NCBI GenBank assembly: GCA_010672585.1
Contig: JAAHGF010000024.1
Coordinates: forward strand, 1 to 64,000
Reading direction: 5' to 3'
DNA length: 64,000 nucleotides
DNA from: Okeania sp. SIO1I7
Lineage (GTDB): Bacteria > Cyanobacteriota > Cyanobacteriia > Cyanobacteriales > Microcoleaceae
The stretch's first letter is position 1. Each line of letters starts with the position of its first letter. The notes below the pieces were generated by a model, which saw only the letters and a list, made by a program, of their open reading frames with translations, was not told the origin of the DNA and ran no database searches. This document shows, in pieces, positions 28,101-34,581 of the stretch. Both the position numbers and the translations under genes were made by a program.

Positions 28101-29064
28101 TAGAGCCATGGTTTTCTGTATTTGCATCCTCATGTTTGAGGGATTCAAAATCAATGATGACCGTTTCCCCATCTCCAGAACCAGGGTATGTTTGCTCCCA
28201 TCCTGGTTGAAGCACTTCACCAATGGTGTAAGTTCCAGGACTTAGATCGGTAAAACTGTAGGAACCATCTTCATTAGTGACAGTAGATGTTTCTCCTTCG
28301 TCCAGTTCACCATTATTGTTCTCGTCTATGTATATAGTCCACCCTTCGAGTCCCTCTTCATTGTCGTCCCAGATGCCATCGCCATCTAGGTCATTCCACT
28401 TGTAACCTGATATGGAACCCGGTTCTTGGTCTTCAGGTGTATAGACCAAGTCATCAATGACAAACTGTGGAGAAGATGAAAACTGGATTTCATCAACATT
28501 AATAAAATTGAAATCAAACAGAGTTGGACCGGAGGTACTGACAGTAACAGTCTCGGAATACAACTGGACTCCATCGTTCAAACCTATTACCTCAATATTC
28601 ATGCCATCTGTCCACGCTGAAGTCAAATAGGCACTGTTGAATGTAAAGTCTTCCTCTGAAGTAATGCTTACTGGCAGCGCACTCCAATTAAACCCAGTGT
28701 ACGGTGGAGAAACGGTCCCATTCTCATATCCAGTACCTGGGAGATGATCTCTATGGATAACTCCCCACGACTCACTCCAGAAAAAATCTCCAATTTGTTG
28801 GCCTCCAAATTGTTCTAGATCAAAAGTATCTGAGATTTCATCAAAATCAAATACCTGCTGTCCCTCAGCAAGTACAAGTGGCTCTACGGCGATCGGGGTA
28901 TTATCGGCGGCGGGAAATTCATTTTCAATTTCCCCATTTACACCAATACCAGAAGGGTCTTGTATCGTTAACCCTGACACTTCTTCTATGTTGTTGTCCT
29001 CCAAGTCCATATCTAAAAGACTATCTGAGGTAATTACATCTGCTGCTGCTTCTATTTTGTCCAT
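16138..29064 (-). CDS. Giant modular protein with three subtilisin (S8) domains and ten SdrD-B-like repeats
   Basis: 4308 residues. Each S8 module has a propeptide-like segment and an intact triad: Asp in VIDSGIDHNHPDL-type motifs near 666, 1833 and 2990; His in SHGTHVAGTI near 721, 1888 and 3047; Ser in SGTSMAAPHVSG near 875, 2055 and 3205; the oxyanion AAAGN is also present. Ten SdrD-B-like repeats begin near 216, 967, 1280, 1565, 2142, 2435, 2722, 3292, 3581 and 3872 (SISGYKW, then DLDGDGIWDD and DENGNGELDEGE, calcium-loop-like). Four MAM-like domains (near 1360, 2505, 3365, 3950) and two NIDO-like domains (near 2215, 3655) sit between them. Residues 4165-4308 resemble the Trp-rich Synechocystis C-terminal domain. 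There is no N-terminal signal peptide; type I-like export is plausible but unproven. AGGGGA precedes the ATG. Confidence 0.93.
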   Translation of the reverse strand: MDKIEAAADVITSDSLLDMDLEDNNIEEVSGLTIQDPSGIGVNGEIENEFPAADNTPIAVEPLVLAEGQQVFDFDEISDTFDLEQFGGQQIGDFFWSESWGVIHRDHLPGTGYENGTVSPPYTGFNWSALPVSITSEEDFTFNSAYLTSAWTDGMNIEVIGLNDGVQLYSETVTVSTSGPTLFDFNFINVDEIQFSSSPQFVIDDLVYTPEDQEPGSISGYKWNDLDGDGIWDDNEEGLEGWTIYIDENNNGELDEGETSTVTNEDGSYSFTDLSPGTYTIGEVLQPGWEQTYPGSGDGETVIIDFESLKHEDANTENHGSNYEEDGFALEHIGANYFSTFGTLESRFSGSTALFNNTINGVTRLSAIDNQPFDLVSIDLTELNGSNVADVTFVGELEGGGTVSQTFTLDGNAFDPETFVFNNDFNEVVAVEWEQESPFHQFDNITIDIGNSGSSSEEEAALVRSSSSLSSSQANSREVSGRSDTEENVAADGSEASASESDINTTSEISGRSDTENVAADGSEASESESDNDRTQENRNSETAFVENQVIVQIAEGTEASALEALKAELGATTIKATQTLNMELWSIDGDVQDTISRYEDDPRIDFIEPNFVVSGNATFPNDPSFDELWGLDNTGQTGGTPDADIDAPEAWGIQTGDNDVVVGVIDSGIDHNHPDLDDNMWVNTGEIAGNGIDDDNNGYIDDVHGYDFVNNDGDPFDDNSHGTHVAGTIAAEGDNGIGVVGVNWDADLMALKFLNANNSGFTFDAILAVEYATMMGADLTNNSWGGGGFSQGLYNAIAAADSLFIAAAGNNSSNNDINPFYPATYDLDNIITVASTDHNDNLSFFSNYGASSVDLGAPGSSIYSTVPGGYGYKSGTSMAAPHVSGVAALALAENPDLSHEEVKEIILDSADPIPALNGITVTGARLNAFNALSPLVELPGTHTVELDSGENVIDINFGNRQLDQDGSISGYKWHDLDGDGEWDDDEPVLEGWTIYIDDNGNGEFDDGETSTVTDEDGYYEFDGLDAGTYTIAEELQSGWEQTFPGSEGEVPVESVIVLNQSEQGYFTTALDNLGLSYEEYNDSVSFNAVLAGADPQTTLVIVDQPAEFIQDTSILENYVADGGRAILEYWDLDQTPSLATAFDAQVVSDYFDPLPLYDWGGSSLFEGMSVPFDLVETFWFDDGDKLQPLSDGTVVGGFVEIPNDLEGGLIIGNQDRTVLNGFMLDNAVDPAEGITLAENQIEFLLTNGDSNSYHTIELDTGENVIDINFGNRQLDQDGSISGYKWHDLDGDGEWDDDEEGLEGWTIYIDDNGNGELDEGEISTVTDEEGYYEFDGLDAGTYTIAEVIEDGWEQTYPGIGAGIVFEADFSDDEGNPDLDGFTVDNTGAPDEGLWHLSTRRGNEPGHSAEDSMYYGVEDTGNYDAGNTAGRIISPVIDLTGLDSAELSFNYFLETEGLAPTYDVATVLVSADGGEFIRIASNAVELEDPTTGWTNATFDLSSYAGQEIEISFDFETNDAGINQYEGWLVDDVIVSTSEDNSYHTVELEEGEDVEDINFGNRNLNQNGSISGYKWDDIDGDGVWDDNEEGLEGWTIYIDENENGELDEGEISTVTDEEGYYEFDELDVGSYTIGEVIEPGWEQTYPDSIVPEEGETAARSQSSLSSSETNTRNVSVSNDKDASDAASAIESENDRTESNRDSGIPLEAAFESGQVIVKASEDADASSLNSLKASLGATTIKATKTVALSGLELWSIPGNVEDFISRNIDNPLLEYVEPNYIITLDSTVPNDPSFDQLWGLDNTGQTGGTFDADIDAPEAWDIQTGSNNVVVGVIDTGIDYTHPDLVGNMWTNPGEIPDNGIDDDDNGYVDDVHGYDFFNDDGDPLDGHSHGTHVAGTIGADGDNGTGVVGVNWNADLMALKIFSDDGSFAGTFDAILSVEYATIMGANLTNNSWGGGGFSQGLYDAISAAGTADSLFVAAAGNNSSNNEFNPFYPATYDLDNIIAVAATDHNDDLSWFSNYGATSVDLGAPGGDSNGTSEIYSTIPGGGYGYKSGTSMAAPHVSGVAALVLAENPDLSYEEVKEIILESADPIPALDGITVTGARLNAFNALSELGVPGTHTVELDSGENVTDINFGNREIIPGSISGYKWNDIDGDGEWDDDEPVLEGWTIFIDENGNGELDEDEISTVTDEEGYYEFDGLDAGTYTIAEEIQSGWEQTYPLAPGEYQWMETEFDWIDISDVGTPLGFFDDDYAEVALPFDFPFYGEDKSTVKISSNGYLTFGSDGFNFINEPIPNPNEPNDLIAPFWDDLFPPDGGEVYYYYDADEEQFIVQYQNIYHIDQSGDYTFEAILKPDGSIVYQYETLNGILDSNTIGIENADGSEGLEISYNDGYAESGLAVKIDLASEEPQPHIVSLSSGENIEEINFGNRNLEELGSISGYKWHDLDGDGEWDDDEPVLEGWTIFIDDNGNGELDEGELSTVTDEEGYYEFDDLDAGTYTIAEVIEDGWEQTYPGTGAGIVFEADFSDDDGNPDLDGFTVDNTGAQDEGLWHLSTRRGNEPGHSAEDSMYYGLEETGNYDAGDTAGRIISPVIDLTGLDSAELSFNYFLETEGFAPTYDVATVLISENGGNFVPIASNAVELEDPTTGWTNATFDLSSYAGQEIEISFDFETGDGAVNEFEGWLVDDVIVRTSEDNPYHTVELEEGENVEDINFGNRNLNQEPGLISGYKWDDIDGDGVWDDNESGLEGWTIYIDENENGELDEGELSTVTDEEGYYEFDELDAGSYTIGEVIEPGWEQTYPDSIVPEEGETAARSQSSLSSSETNTRKVSVSNDTKDAASEPSAIESENDRTESNRDSEIPLEAAFESGQVIVKASEDADASSLNSLKASLGATTINTTKTLALSGLQLWSIEGNVEDVIARNRNNPLLDFIEPNFIVSNNATFPNDPSFDQLWGLHNTGQTGGTPDADIDAPEAWDIQTGNNNVVVGVIDSGIDYTHPDLANNIWVNPGEIAGNGIDDDNNGYVDDVNGYDFAYGDNDPFDGDSHGTHVSGTIAAEGNNSLGVVGVNWDADLMALKFLDDFGSGSTFNAILAIEYATMMGADLTNNSWGGGGFSQGLYDAIAAAGAADSLFVAAAGNSANNNDIFPSYPDSYDLENIISVASTDHNDNLSGFSNYGATSVDLGAPGSNIYSTIPGGGYGFLSGTSMAAPHVSGVAALILAENPDLSYEEVKEIILESADPIPALDGITVTGARLNAFNAISEVGVPGTHRVELDWGENVTDVNFGNREILPGSISGYKWNDVDGNGIWDNDEDGLEGWTIYIDENGNGELDDGEISTVTDEDGFYTFEELDPETYKVAEVIEDGWEQTYPGSGAEIVFEADFSDDQGNPDLDGFTIDNTGAPDEGLWHLSTRRGNEPGHSAEDSMYYGIEDTGNYDAGDTAGRIISPVIDLTGLDSAELSFNYFLETEGGAPIYDAATVLVSENGGAFVPIGSNPVQLQDPTTGWTNATLDLSSYVGQQIEISFDFETNDGIANEFEGWLVDDVVVQTIAGDPYHTVEVGNGEDVEDIDFGNRNLNQELGSISGYKWHDIDGDGIWDEEEEPALEGWTIFIDDNENGELDEGEISTVTDEEGYYSFDVDTGTYIVAEEQQPNWKQTYPLAPGEYQWMETEFDWIDISDVGTPLGFFDDDYAEVALPFDFPFYGEDKSTIKISSNGYLTFGSDGFNFINEPIPNPNEPNDLIAPFWDDLFPPDGGEVYYYYDADEEQFIVQYQNIYNIDQSGDYTFEAILKPDGSIVYQYETLNGILDSNTIGIENADGSEGLEISYNDGYAESGLAVKIDLASEESQPHIVSVGSGEEVTDINFGNQEILPGSISGYKWNDTNGNGEWDDNEEGLEGWTIFIDDNENGELDDGEISTVTDEEGYYSFDVDTGTYIVAEELQDEWEQTYPSQAEIIFEADFSDDDDNPDLDGFTVDNTGAPDDGLWHLSTRRGNEPGHSGVDSMYYGIEEDGNYDAGDTAGRITSPIIDLNGLDSAQLSFNYFLETEGLAPDYDVATVLVSADGGEFIPIASNAVELEDPATDWTNVTFDLSPYAGQEIQVSFEFATEDRAFNNFEGWYIDDVTVTASETNLYHTVEVGSGENVEDINFGNFSLEVQSEIEPPLTIIEDDGTAAFAKDEDGTYWIVNNDTKEQLQLQNNRGTTYTDITNANWDGVAVEVDEEGGYRFLLDGENNREGEAYVWSTNDQGVINDNSGWLSGNDLLPLESEFNVDLSDDGEIGFSQNIEEDELLRVDETLVSLGRGDGILF

Positions 29065-29790
29065 AACAATATTCCCCTGATTATGATTATTGCTATTTTT
29101 ATGAATACCTAATGCAAGCTCTCGCTTTATAGCGTCGGTGATTAATTCTATTTTTACGAAGAACCTCGGTTATGCAGTTTTGAATTTAGATACTTACTAA
29201 ATTTCTAAAATTTTTAAAGCAACGATGGACGTCTAAAGTAGAGGGTACTGTTAACGATGTACCATACGATATTGCAATGGGCGCTGGCATATTTTAGATA
29301 CTACATTATTGTAATTTATGTAGTATGAAGGCTGCTACATGAGGTACTTTTTTCACAAATTATCCGATCGCCAAACCTCAAAATTTTACAGCAATTCGCG
29401 ATGTTATGAGGTACACATTTAGTGGTGCACGAATCTAGGCCACAAGAGTTTTACTATTCGCTCCTTGTGGCTCATTTCTCCGAAATATGCTGTATTTACT
29501 TTAAGTTTAGCTTTGAATATTTCAGGCAACTCAAAACTTATAGTTTCTTAATTTGGCGTTGCTGAAGAGCGTGTATAATATTAACTTTAATTAGGGTTTG
29601 TGCTCAAAAGTCTTTTTTAAGGAGTATGGGAGTAGGGGAGTAGGGGAGTAATTTTTGGGCTACTCTCCTGCCTTTTATGCACTCCATGCATGAGCATAAA
29701 GCAGCTCAAAACTAGGTACTTTTTCCAGAAGCTCAAAAGGCACTTACCTTTATCTATAAAATGCTTTGAGATTAGATCGGTAAGGCCTAA
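29065..29790. other. Upstream region of the giant protease gene
   Basis: About 700 bases without a gene. It must hold the promoter of the giant gene (minus strand). A GGGAGTAGGGGAGTAGGGGAG tract lies at 29626-29650. No clear operator or riboswitch is visible. Confidence 0.45.
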
Positions 29791-29939
29791 TTACTTAGGA
29801 ATAAACCCTCCCGCGCGCCCAACCCACCCCCGTCCCTCCCAGGAGGGGAAGTCAGGAGTCAGGAGGGAAGAAAGAAGAAGAAAGAGGAATAGAAGGAGAG
29901 GCGTTGCATATTTGTGAGATGAATTGTATGCTTGGACAA

Positions 29940-30245
29940 TTGACATCCTCCCGACGTTGCGCTTACGCGACATGACGAACGCGGGATTCCTAAACCTCGC
30001 GGCTCAGGACTTTCTGCTTCCTCTTGACAGAGGAGCTGCGCTAACGTAGCACCTGCCTCCGAGGCCCTTCCCTCTTTCTGGTCTTACGGTCGCTCCACAG
30101 ACTGAAACTGCTAGCCCAGCAGCCTAATCCTATTTAGGATAGCATACCCTTGTAAGAACCGCAAGATTGATTGGTTTTTCCTCCGGAATGCTGCGCAAAC
30201 ATCCCGACGCTCCCCTTCGGGAGAGCGCGGGTCTTCAACCAACGT
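29940..30245 (-). mobile_element. IS200/IS605-type right-end remnant (orphan omega-RNA-like region)
   Basis: Read on the minus strand, the region is GC-rich and structured and ends GGAATCCCGCG ... CAACGTCGGGAGGATGTCAA, the hairpin-plus-tail typical of the 3' end of tnpB-bearing IS605-family elements, where the guide (omega) RNA is made. A second hairpin (CCCGACGCTCCCCTTCGGG) sits at about 30202-30225. No tnpA or tnpB frame remains nearby. It resembles the plus-strand remnant at 39780-39942. The assignment rests on end similarity recalled from the family and is inference. Confidence 0.5.
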
Positions 30246-30466
30246 TGAGATAAAGAAGTATGAAGTATTAAGGATGAGATTTACCTGTTCAAAAAAGATT
30301 CATCCCGCCCCTCAGCAACGCCCTTAATTTTAAGCCCTCGTATCAAATCCGGCCAGTGTTTAATTTTAGATGTCTGAGGGGGAGGTACACTGATTAGCAG
30401 CCTTTATATCACATTATTGTAAAGTCTATACTTGCCTCAGTCTTTAGATATAAGGCTAGACGCGCT

Positions 30467-30627
30467 AGTACTAACAAATCCGCAAATCAGGATATGAAGT
30501 TAAATGATGCTTTACCAAAAAAATATAGATTGACCCTGAAAGCTATGAAGTGAAAGCGGATGAAAAGTTATTGAGTTGTGCATCTGCTACAACTTTACCG
30601 ATGGCGCAGCGATATTTTCAACTCTAG
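30467..30627 (+). pseudogene. Fragment of the 3' end of a second ureC copy
   Basis: The DNA matches the last about 160 bases of ure[11 protein letters not shown], then after a frame change [15 protein letters not shown], and finally [11 protein letters not shown] followed by TAG at 30625-30627. A stop (TAG) and a one-base shift lie near 30521-30530. The rest of the gene is absent. The intact ureC is 15 kb upstream in the same orientation, with the giant protease between them. Confidence 0.85.
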
Positions 30628-30631
30628 TAAC

Positions 30632-30913
30632 ATGAGAATGTTCTTGATACTAGGTAAGTATAGAGAATTCTATAATCAGACGCTACTTGGATTCTTACCT
30701 ATAGGTGATTCACTATTTACCGCACTCATCATTTTCTTGAACGCAATGAGTAACATCGGGATGACCGTTAGCGCCACCATTGGACAAACAATACATGAAC
30801 AGGATTCACAAGCACAATTCATTGCCATCATGTGTGTCATTTTGTTATTGTTTCTAAGTAATAGATTAGTGTATAATTATATAGTATTAAAAATATTGCA
30901 GTTATATTTTTAA
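30632..30913 (+). CDS. Possible small membrane protein, unassigned
   Basis: A 93-residue frame beginning MRMFLILGKYREFYNQ five bases after the ureC-fragment stop. Two hydrophobic stretches (about residues 22-50 and 66-91) suggest two membrane helices; the segment ALIIFLNAMSNIGMTVSATIG looks like a transporter helix, so this may be the tail of a decayed larger membrane protein. I do not recognise the family. No ribosome-binding site is clear. Confidence 0.35.
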   Translation: MRMFLILGKYREFYNQTLLGFLPIGDSLFTALIIFLNAMSNIGMTVSATIGQTIHEQDSQAQFIAIMCVILLLFLSNRLVYNYIVLKILQLYF

Positions 30914-30933
30914 TAATTTCTTAATATATATTA

Positions 30934-31055
30934 ATATCATGTCCGGATAATTAGTGATAAAAAAAACTTTCTCTTTCTTCTTCTTTCTTCCCTCCTGACT
31001 CCTGACTCCTGACTCCTTCATCGTTTATTTATAACTGTTCAACCGGACATGATAT
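30934..31055. mobile_element. MITE-like element with ATATCATGTCCGG ends
   Basis: ATATCATGTCCGG at 30934 is inverted to CCGGACATGATAT ending at 31055. The interior contains CTTCTTTCTTCC and CTGACTCC simple repeats. Same family as 15924-16066. Confidence 0.7.
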
Positions 31056-31088
31056 AACTTATTCTATGTCCATGCTTGTTGTACTCTT

Positions 31089-31244
31089 AGAGGTTGTCTG
31101 AGAAGTCTCATTTGCTACATCACGCGCCCCCTAAATCCCCCAAGATTGGGGGACTTTTAGAAGCAAATTGACTCTTGTTCCCCCCAGAATTGGGGGGGCT
31201 AGGGGGGCAAAATTCAGTATTAAACAACTTTTCAAACATCCTCT
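31089..31244. mobile_element. MITE with AGAGGTTGTCTGAGAAGT ends
   Basis: The left end AGAGGTTGTCTGAGAAGT and the inverted right end (AGAGGATGTTTGAAAAGT on the other strand) match at most positions. Inside are two GC-rich hairpins (CCCCCAAGATTGGGGG and CCCCCCAGAATTGGGGGG). A second, longer copy with an internal duplication is at 55746-56002. Confidence 0.75.
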
Positions 31245-31550
31245 TATGCTTCTTGATATTGAATACTAATTATTAACTAGAGATGATATAGTAACATTTA
31301 GAGAAGTTTTTGCTACAAATATCTATTCTTTACAAGCAGAATTTTGTCACATTATTTGAGTAAATTAGTATAACTTAATCAGAACAATAATATTAGAACT
31401 TACACAGTACAACGTATTTTCGTCCAAAGCGACCGACAGGGTTTGCGGAGCAGTCCGGAACGGAAAGCAATCTCAAATCCTAGTTTTTCGTACCTCATGC
31501 GTAAGTCCTGAACATCTGAAACTATATTCAATTAACAACCTCAATTACCA

Positions 31551-32012
31551 ATGAAAAATATAGTTGTTGCCCTCGACTTTTCTCAAATAACTCCTGCCAT
31601 TATTACTCAAGCTGAAGCTTTAGTCCAGGCTTTTAATAGCAAATTATGGTTAATTCACATTGCTGAACCAGATCCTGATTTTGTTGGTTTTAAGACAGGA
31701 CCTCAGCCTAAGCGCGACCACTGGGCAAAAGAATTTCGTAGAGAACATCAACAGATTCAAGATTTGGCAGAACAGCTACGCCAAAAAGGTCTTGATACAG
31801 TGGCTTTGTTAACTCAAGGTTCTACAGTAGAGACTATTTTGGCAGAGGCAAAAAAATTAGCTGCCGATTTAATTATAGTAGGGTCTCATGGACGCAGTGG
31901 TATTGAGAAATTTTTTGCAGGTAGTGTTAGTGAGGGGATTTTGCATGGTGCTCATTGTCCAGTTTTAGTAATTCCTGCTAGTTGGCGATCGCCAGAAACA
32001 TTAGAAAATTGA
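31551..32012 (+). CDS. Universal stress protein, UspA family
   Basis: 153 residues, a single Usp domain. It starts KNIVVALDFSQITPA (first strand) and has the ATP-binding motif GSHGRSGIEKFFAGSVSEG followed by CPVLVIP at the end, so it is probably of the nucleotide-binding class. Cytosolic; its exact role is unknown, as for most of the family. It stands alone between repeat regions, without visible operon partners. Confidence 0.92.
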   Translation: MKNIVVALDFSQITPAIITQAEALVQAFNSKLWLIHIAEPDPDFVGFKTGPQPKRDHWAKEFRREHQQIQDLAEQLRQKGLDTVALLTQGSTVETILAEAKKLAADLIIVGSHGRSGIEKFFAGSVSEGILHGAHCPVLVIPASWRSPETLEN

Positions 32013-32517
32013 AGAAGAAGGAGTCAGGAGTCAGGAGACAGGAGACAGGAGGTAACCCACCCCTCGCCCCTCCCCCTCCCAGGAGGGGAAGAGGGAAGAT
32101 GTGGGGAGAAATAATACAAAAAATTCAACACTCCTTCAGATGATTTTTCCTCAAAATTGATGCACGAAAAGACTTGACTACCATAATTATATAGATCTCA
32201 AATGGGTTCTATAAATACTTAATGTGGGATCATAAAGATACAGCAAATTAGGTCGCATAAGAAGTACAGATATTAACAATTAAATGTTCCCAATGCGGGC
32301 ATCTTGCCCGCCACGGGTGTACCTCACGGCTGCTGGAACCCCCTGTATTACATAACCGGATTCTATTCAAATCCCGTAGCAACCGTATAGTTTGTGTCAA
32401 CCCAAGAGTGAATATCTACAGAAAATTTAAGTTTTTTCCAGCTTTAAACCTTCTTCATTCTTCCCTCTTCCCTCTTCATTCTTCCCTCTTCCTTTTTCCT
32501 TACTACCGGACTTGATA
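32013..32517. other. Repeat-rich intergenic region
   Basis: Holds GGAGTCAGGAG and CCTCCCAGGAGGGG tracts (32015-32095), a GCGGGCATCTTGCCCGC hairpin near 32293-32313 (also at 40290 and 62163), and a decayed ATATCAAGTCCGG-family element (about 32370-32518). No gene visible. Confidence 0.5.
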
Positions 32518-34254
32518 TTAATTACCAAAATATTTTTGATATAAATCTGGAACTAATTGTAATCCTCCTGAAGTAATAGTATCCGATTCAATTATGCCTT
32601 TATTCTTGACATATTCAGCAATTAATTCACGAATTTCTGTAGAAGATTGCCAAATTATTTTTCCTTCTTTAAACATCAAATAACCACCACCACCATTAGC
32701 ACGATAACTATTCATAGCGACTCGTAAAACTTGATTTGGTTTAATATTTTTTCCATCTAACTGTAACTTAGTAATTCGTTTTCCCACTGGTTGAGTAATA
32801 TCAACTATGTAATCAATTCCACTATATAAATCCCAGTTATAACCAAGAGAATTTTCAGCTAAAACTTCTTCAGTAAGACCGGGTAAATCATCAATCTTAA
32901 CTTGTTTAAAATAAGCAGAATTTTTTTCTAATGCACAACGCAAAATATCCACATTAATTTCTAGGACTAACAAATAATTATCGTAATTATAGACACTGTA
33001 AATATCTCTCCTAGTAATTTTTCCTGGAGTAATTTTACCAGTGTTATTAAAAATAGAAGTCAGAGAAATATTTACAGGATAACCTGCTGCTTCTGCGGCT
33101 TGTATTTGTACTTGATTGATTAAATTTGACAGCTTACTCTGATGAAAGCGTGCTTTCATACCACCATAAAATTCAGCTTTTGCCACACCAATAGGTTGAT
33201 TGATATAACGTAAAGTTTGCTGATGATATGGTAAAGAAAGTTGTAAAATTTTCTGTTCCGGTTCAATATCAGTAACATATAAATTAGTAGAATCTTTAGT
33301 AATAACTTCCCACTTTTTACCCCGACGCTCTAATACTAAAGTATACTTACTTAAAGCTTTTCCCCAAAAAGAAGGTTCTGCAATTAAAACATTATTAACT
33401 ATAGCTTTAGGAACATCGTGATGTGAATGTCCTGCCATAATTAGATCAATATCTTTTACCTGTTGTGCTAATTCTAGGGTGAGATTTGAACCAAGAATAG
33501 AGCTTGTTTCTTTCCACTCTTGAATATCGGTTAACCAAGCAGAAGCCAGCCTTTTATCTTTTGGTACTTTAGAAAAACCAGTATGTTGAACAATAGTAAT
33601 TACATCTGCACCATCATTTCGCATTTGAGGAATATATTTTTGAGCAGTATTTATGAGATTCTCAAAAGTTAATCCAGCTATATTTTCAGATGGCACCCAG
33701 TTAGAAGTTGCAGGAGTAATTAAACCAAGAATACCAATTTTTACACCATCAACATTTTTAATGATATAAGGCTGAAAAGCAGGAGTGCCATCATTTTTGT
33801 GGATATTAGCACAAACTATGGGGAAATTAAGCTGACTTATCCAACGGGAAAGCACATTAGTACCATAATCAAACTCATGATTTCCTAAAGTAGCAGCATC
33901 AAATTTGAGAGCATTCATTGTTACTGCCATCGGATTTACTGCTTCTGTGTCAATTCGATTATAGTAATAAGTTAGTGGTGTTCCTTGAATTGTATCGCCA
34001 GCATCAATAAGCAGTAAATTAGGATTTTTAGCTCGTTCCTGTGCAATTAAATTAGCGACTTTTGCTAATCCCCATTCTGCGGGTTGGTTAGTATAGTAAT
34101 CATAAGGCATAAGGTTGCCATGAAGATCGCTAGTTTCCAGAATGGTGATGGTTTTGGTTGGAGGTTTTGATGTTATCAAGGGAATAAATGCTAATACGAG
34201 TGTAAATAACAGTAGATAGTATAGAATACGCTTTCTGTGCGGACTGCTACGCAA
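32518..34254 (-). CDS. Bifunctional 2',3'-cyclic nucleotide phosphodiesterase / 5'-nucleotidase family protein
   Basis: 578 residues. A basic N-terminus followed by a hydrophobic stretch (ILYYLLLFTLVLAFIPLI) marks export or membrane anchoring. Metallophosphatase motifs: ETSDLHGNLMPYDYY, IDAGDTIQGTPL, LGNHEFDYG, and AGHSHHDVP, as in CpdB/YfkN proteins. The C-terminal nucleotidase domain contains YNYDNYLLVLEI and RVAMNSYRANGGGG, the substrate-binding end. It would scavenge phosphate and nucleosides from extracytoplasmic nucleotides. The assigned start is TTG, and the first codons overlap a GCGGACTGCTACGC sequence that recurs in the window, so the natural start may differ. Confidence 0.9.
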   Translation of the reverse strand: MRSSPHRKRILYYLLLFTLVLAFIPLITSKPPTKTITILETSDLHGNLMPYDYYTNQPAEWGLAKVANLIAQERAKNPNLLLIDAGDTIQGTPLTYYYNRIDTEAVNPMAVTMNALKFDAATLGNHEFDYGTNVLSRWISQLNFPIVCANIHKNDGTPAFQPYIIKNVDGVKIGILGLITPATSNWVPSENIAGLTFENLINTAQKYIPQMRNDGADVITIVQHTGFSKVPKDKRLASAWLTDIQEWKETSSILGSNLTLELAQQVKDIDLIMAGHSHHDVPKAIVNNVLIAEPSFWGKALSKYTLVLERRGKKWEVITKDSTNLYVTDIEPEQKILQLSLPYHQQTLRYINQPIGVAKAEFYGGMKARFHQSKLSNLINQVQIQAAEAAGYPVNISLTSIFNNTGKITPGKITRRDIYSVYNYDNYLLVLEINVDILRCALEKNSAYFKQVKIDDLPGLTEEVLAENSLGYNWDLYSGIDYIVDITQPVGKRITKLQLDGKNIKPNQVLRVAMNSYRANGGGGYLMFKEGKIIWQSSTEIRELIAEYVKNKGIIESDTITSGGLQLVPDLYQKYFGN

Positions 34255-34294
34255 AGGCGCTGGGAAAACCGGAACTGGGTAATAAAAATACTAT

Positions 34295-34580
34295 TAATAT
34301 AATGTCCGGTTGAACAGTTATAGACGAAGGAGTCAGGAGTCATATCATGTCCGGCTGAATACTTACACTTTGGAGGAGGTAAGGCAGGAGGCAGGAGGCA
34401 GGAGGCAGAAGGGTTTCCCGCAATTTCAACCTAATTCTATACACAAACGATGCTACCGGACATGATATCAGGAGGGAAGAAAGAAAAAGAAAGAGAAAGT
34501 TTTAACGAAAAATTAAGCTTTTAAAACACATTTAACTTCAAAAAATAAGCCTGTTAAAAATAGTGGAATAGGTTCATACA
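34295..34580. repeat. Compound inverted-repeat region beside the P450 gene
   Basis: A half element (AATGTCCGGTTGAACAG at 34301) is followed by a full ATATCATGTCCGG ... CCGGACATGATAT element ending at about 34467. GGAGGCAGGAGGCAGGAGG repeats lie between. At 34563-34580 there is a half-end of the MITE found in intron 1 (AGTGGAATAGGTTCATA). No gene. Confidence 0.6.
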
Positions 34581-34581
34581 T

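Noticed and set aside
29065-30630. tRNA or rRNA genes in the long intergenic spaces
   Set aside because: I looked for cloverleaf arms and GTTCGAATCC-type loops in the gaps and found none I could support.
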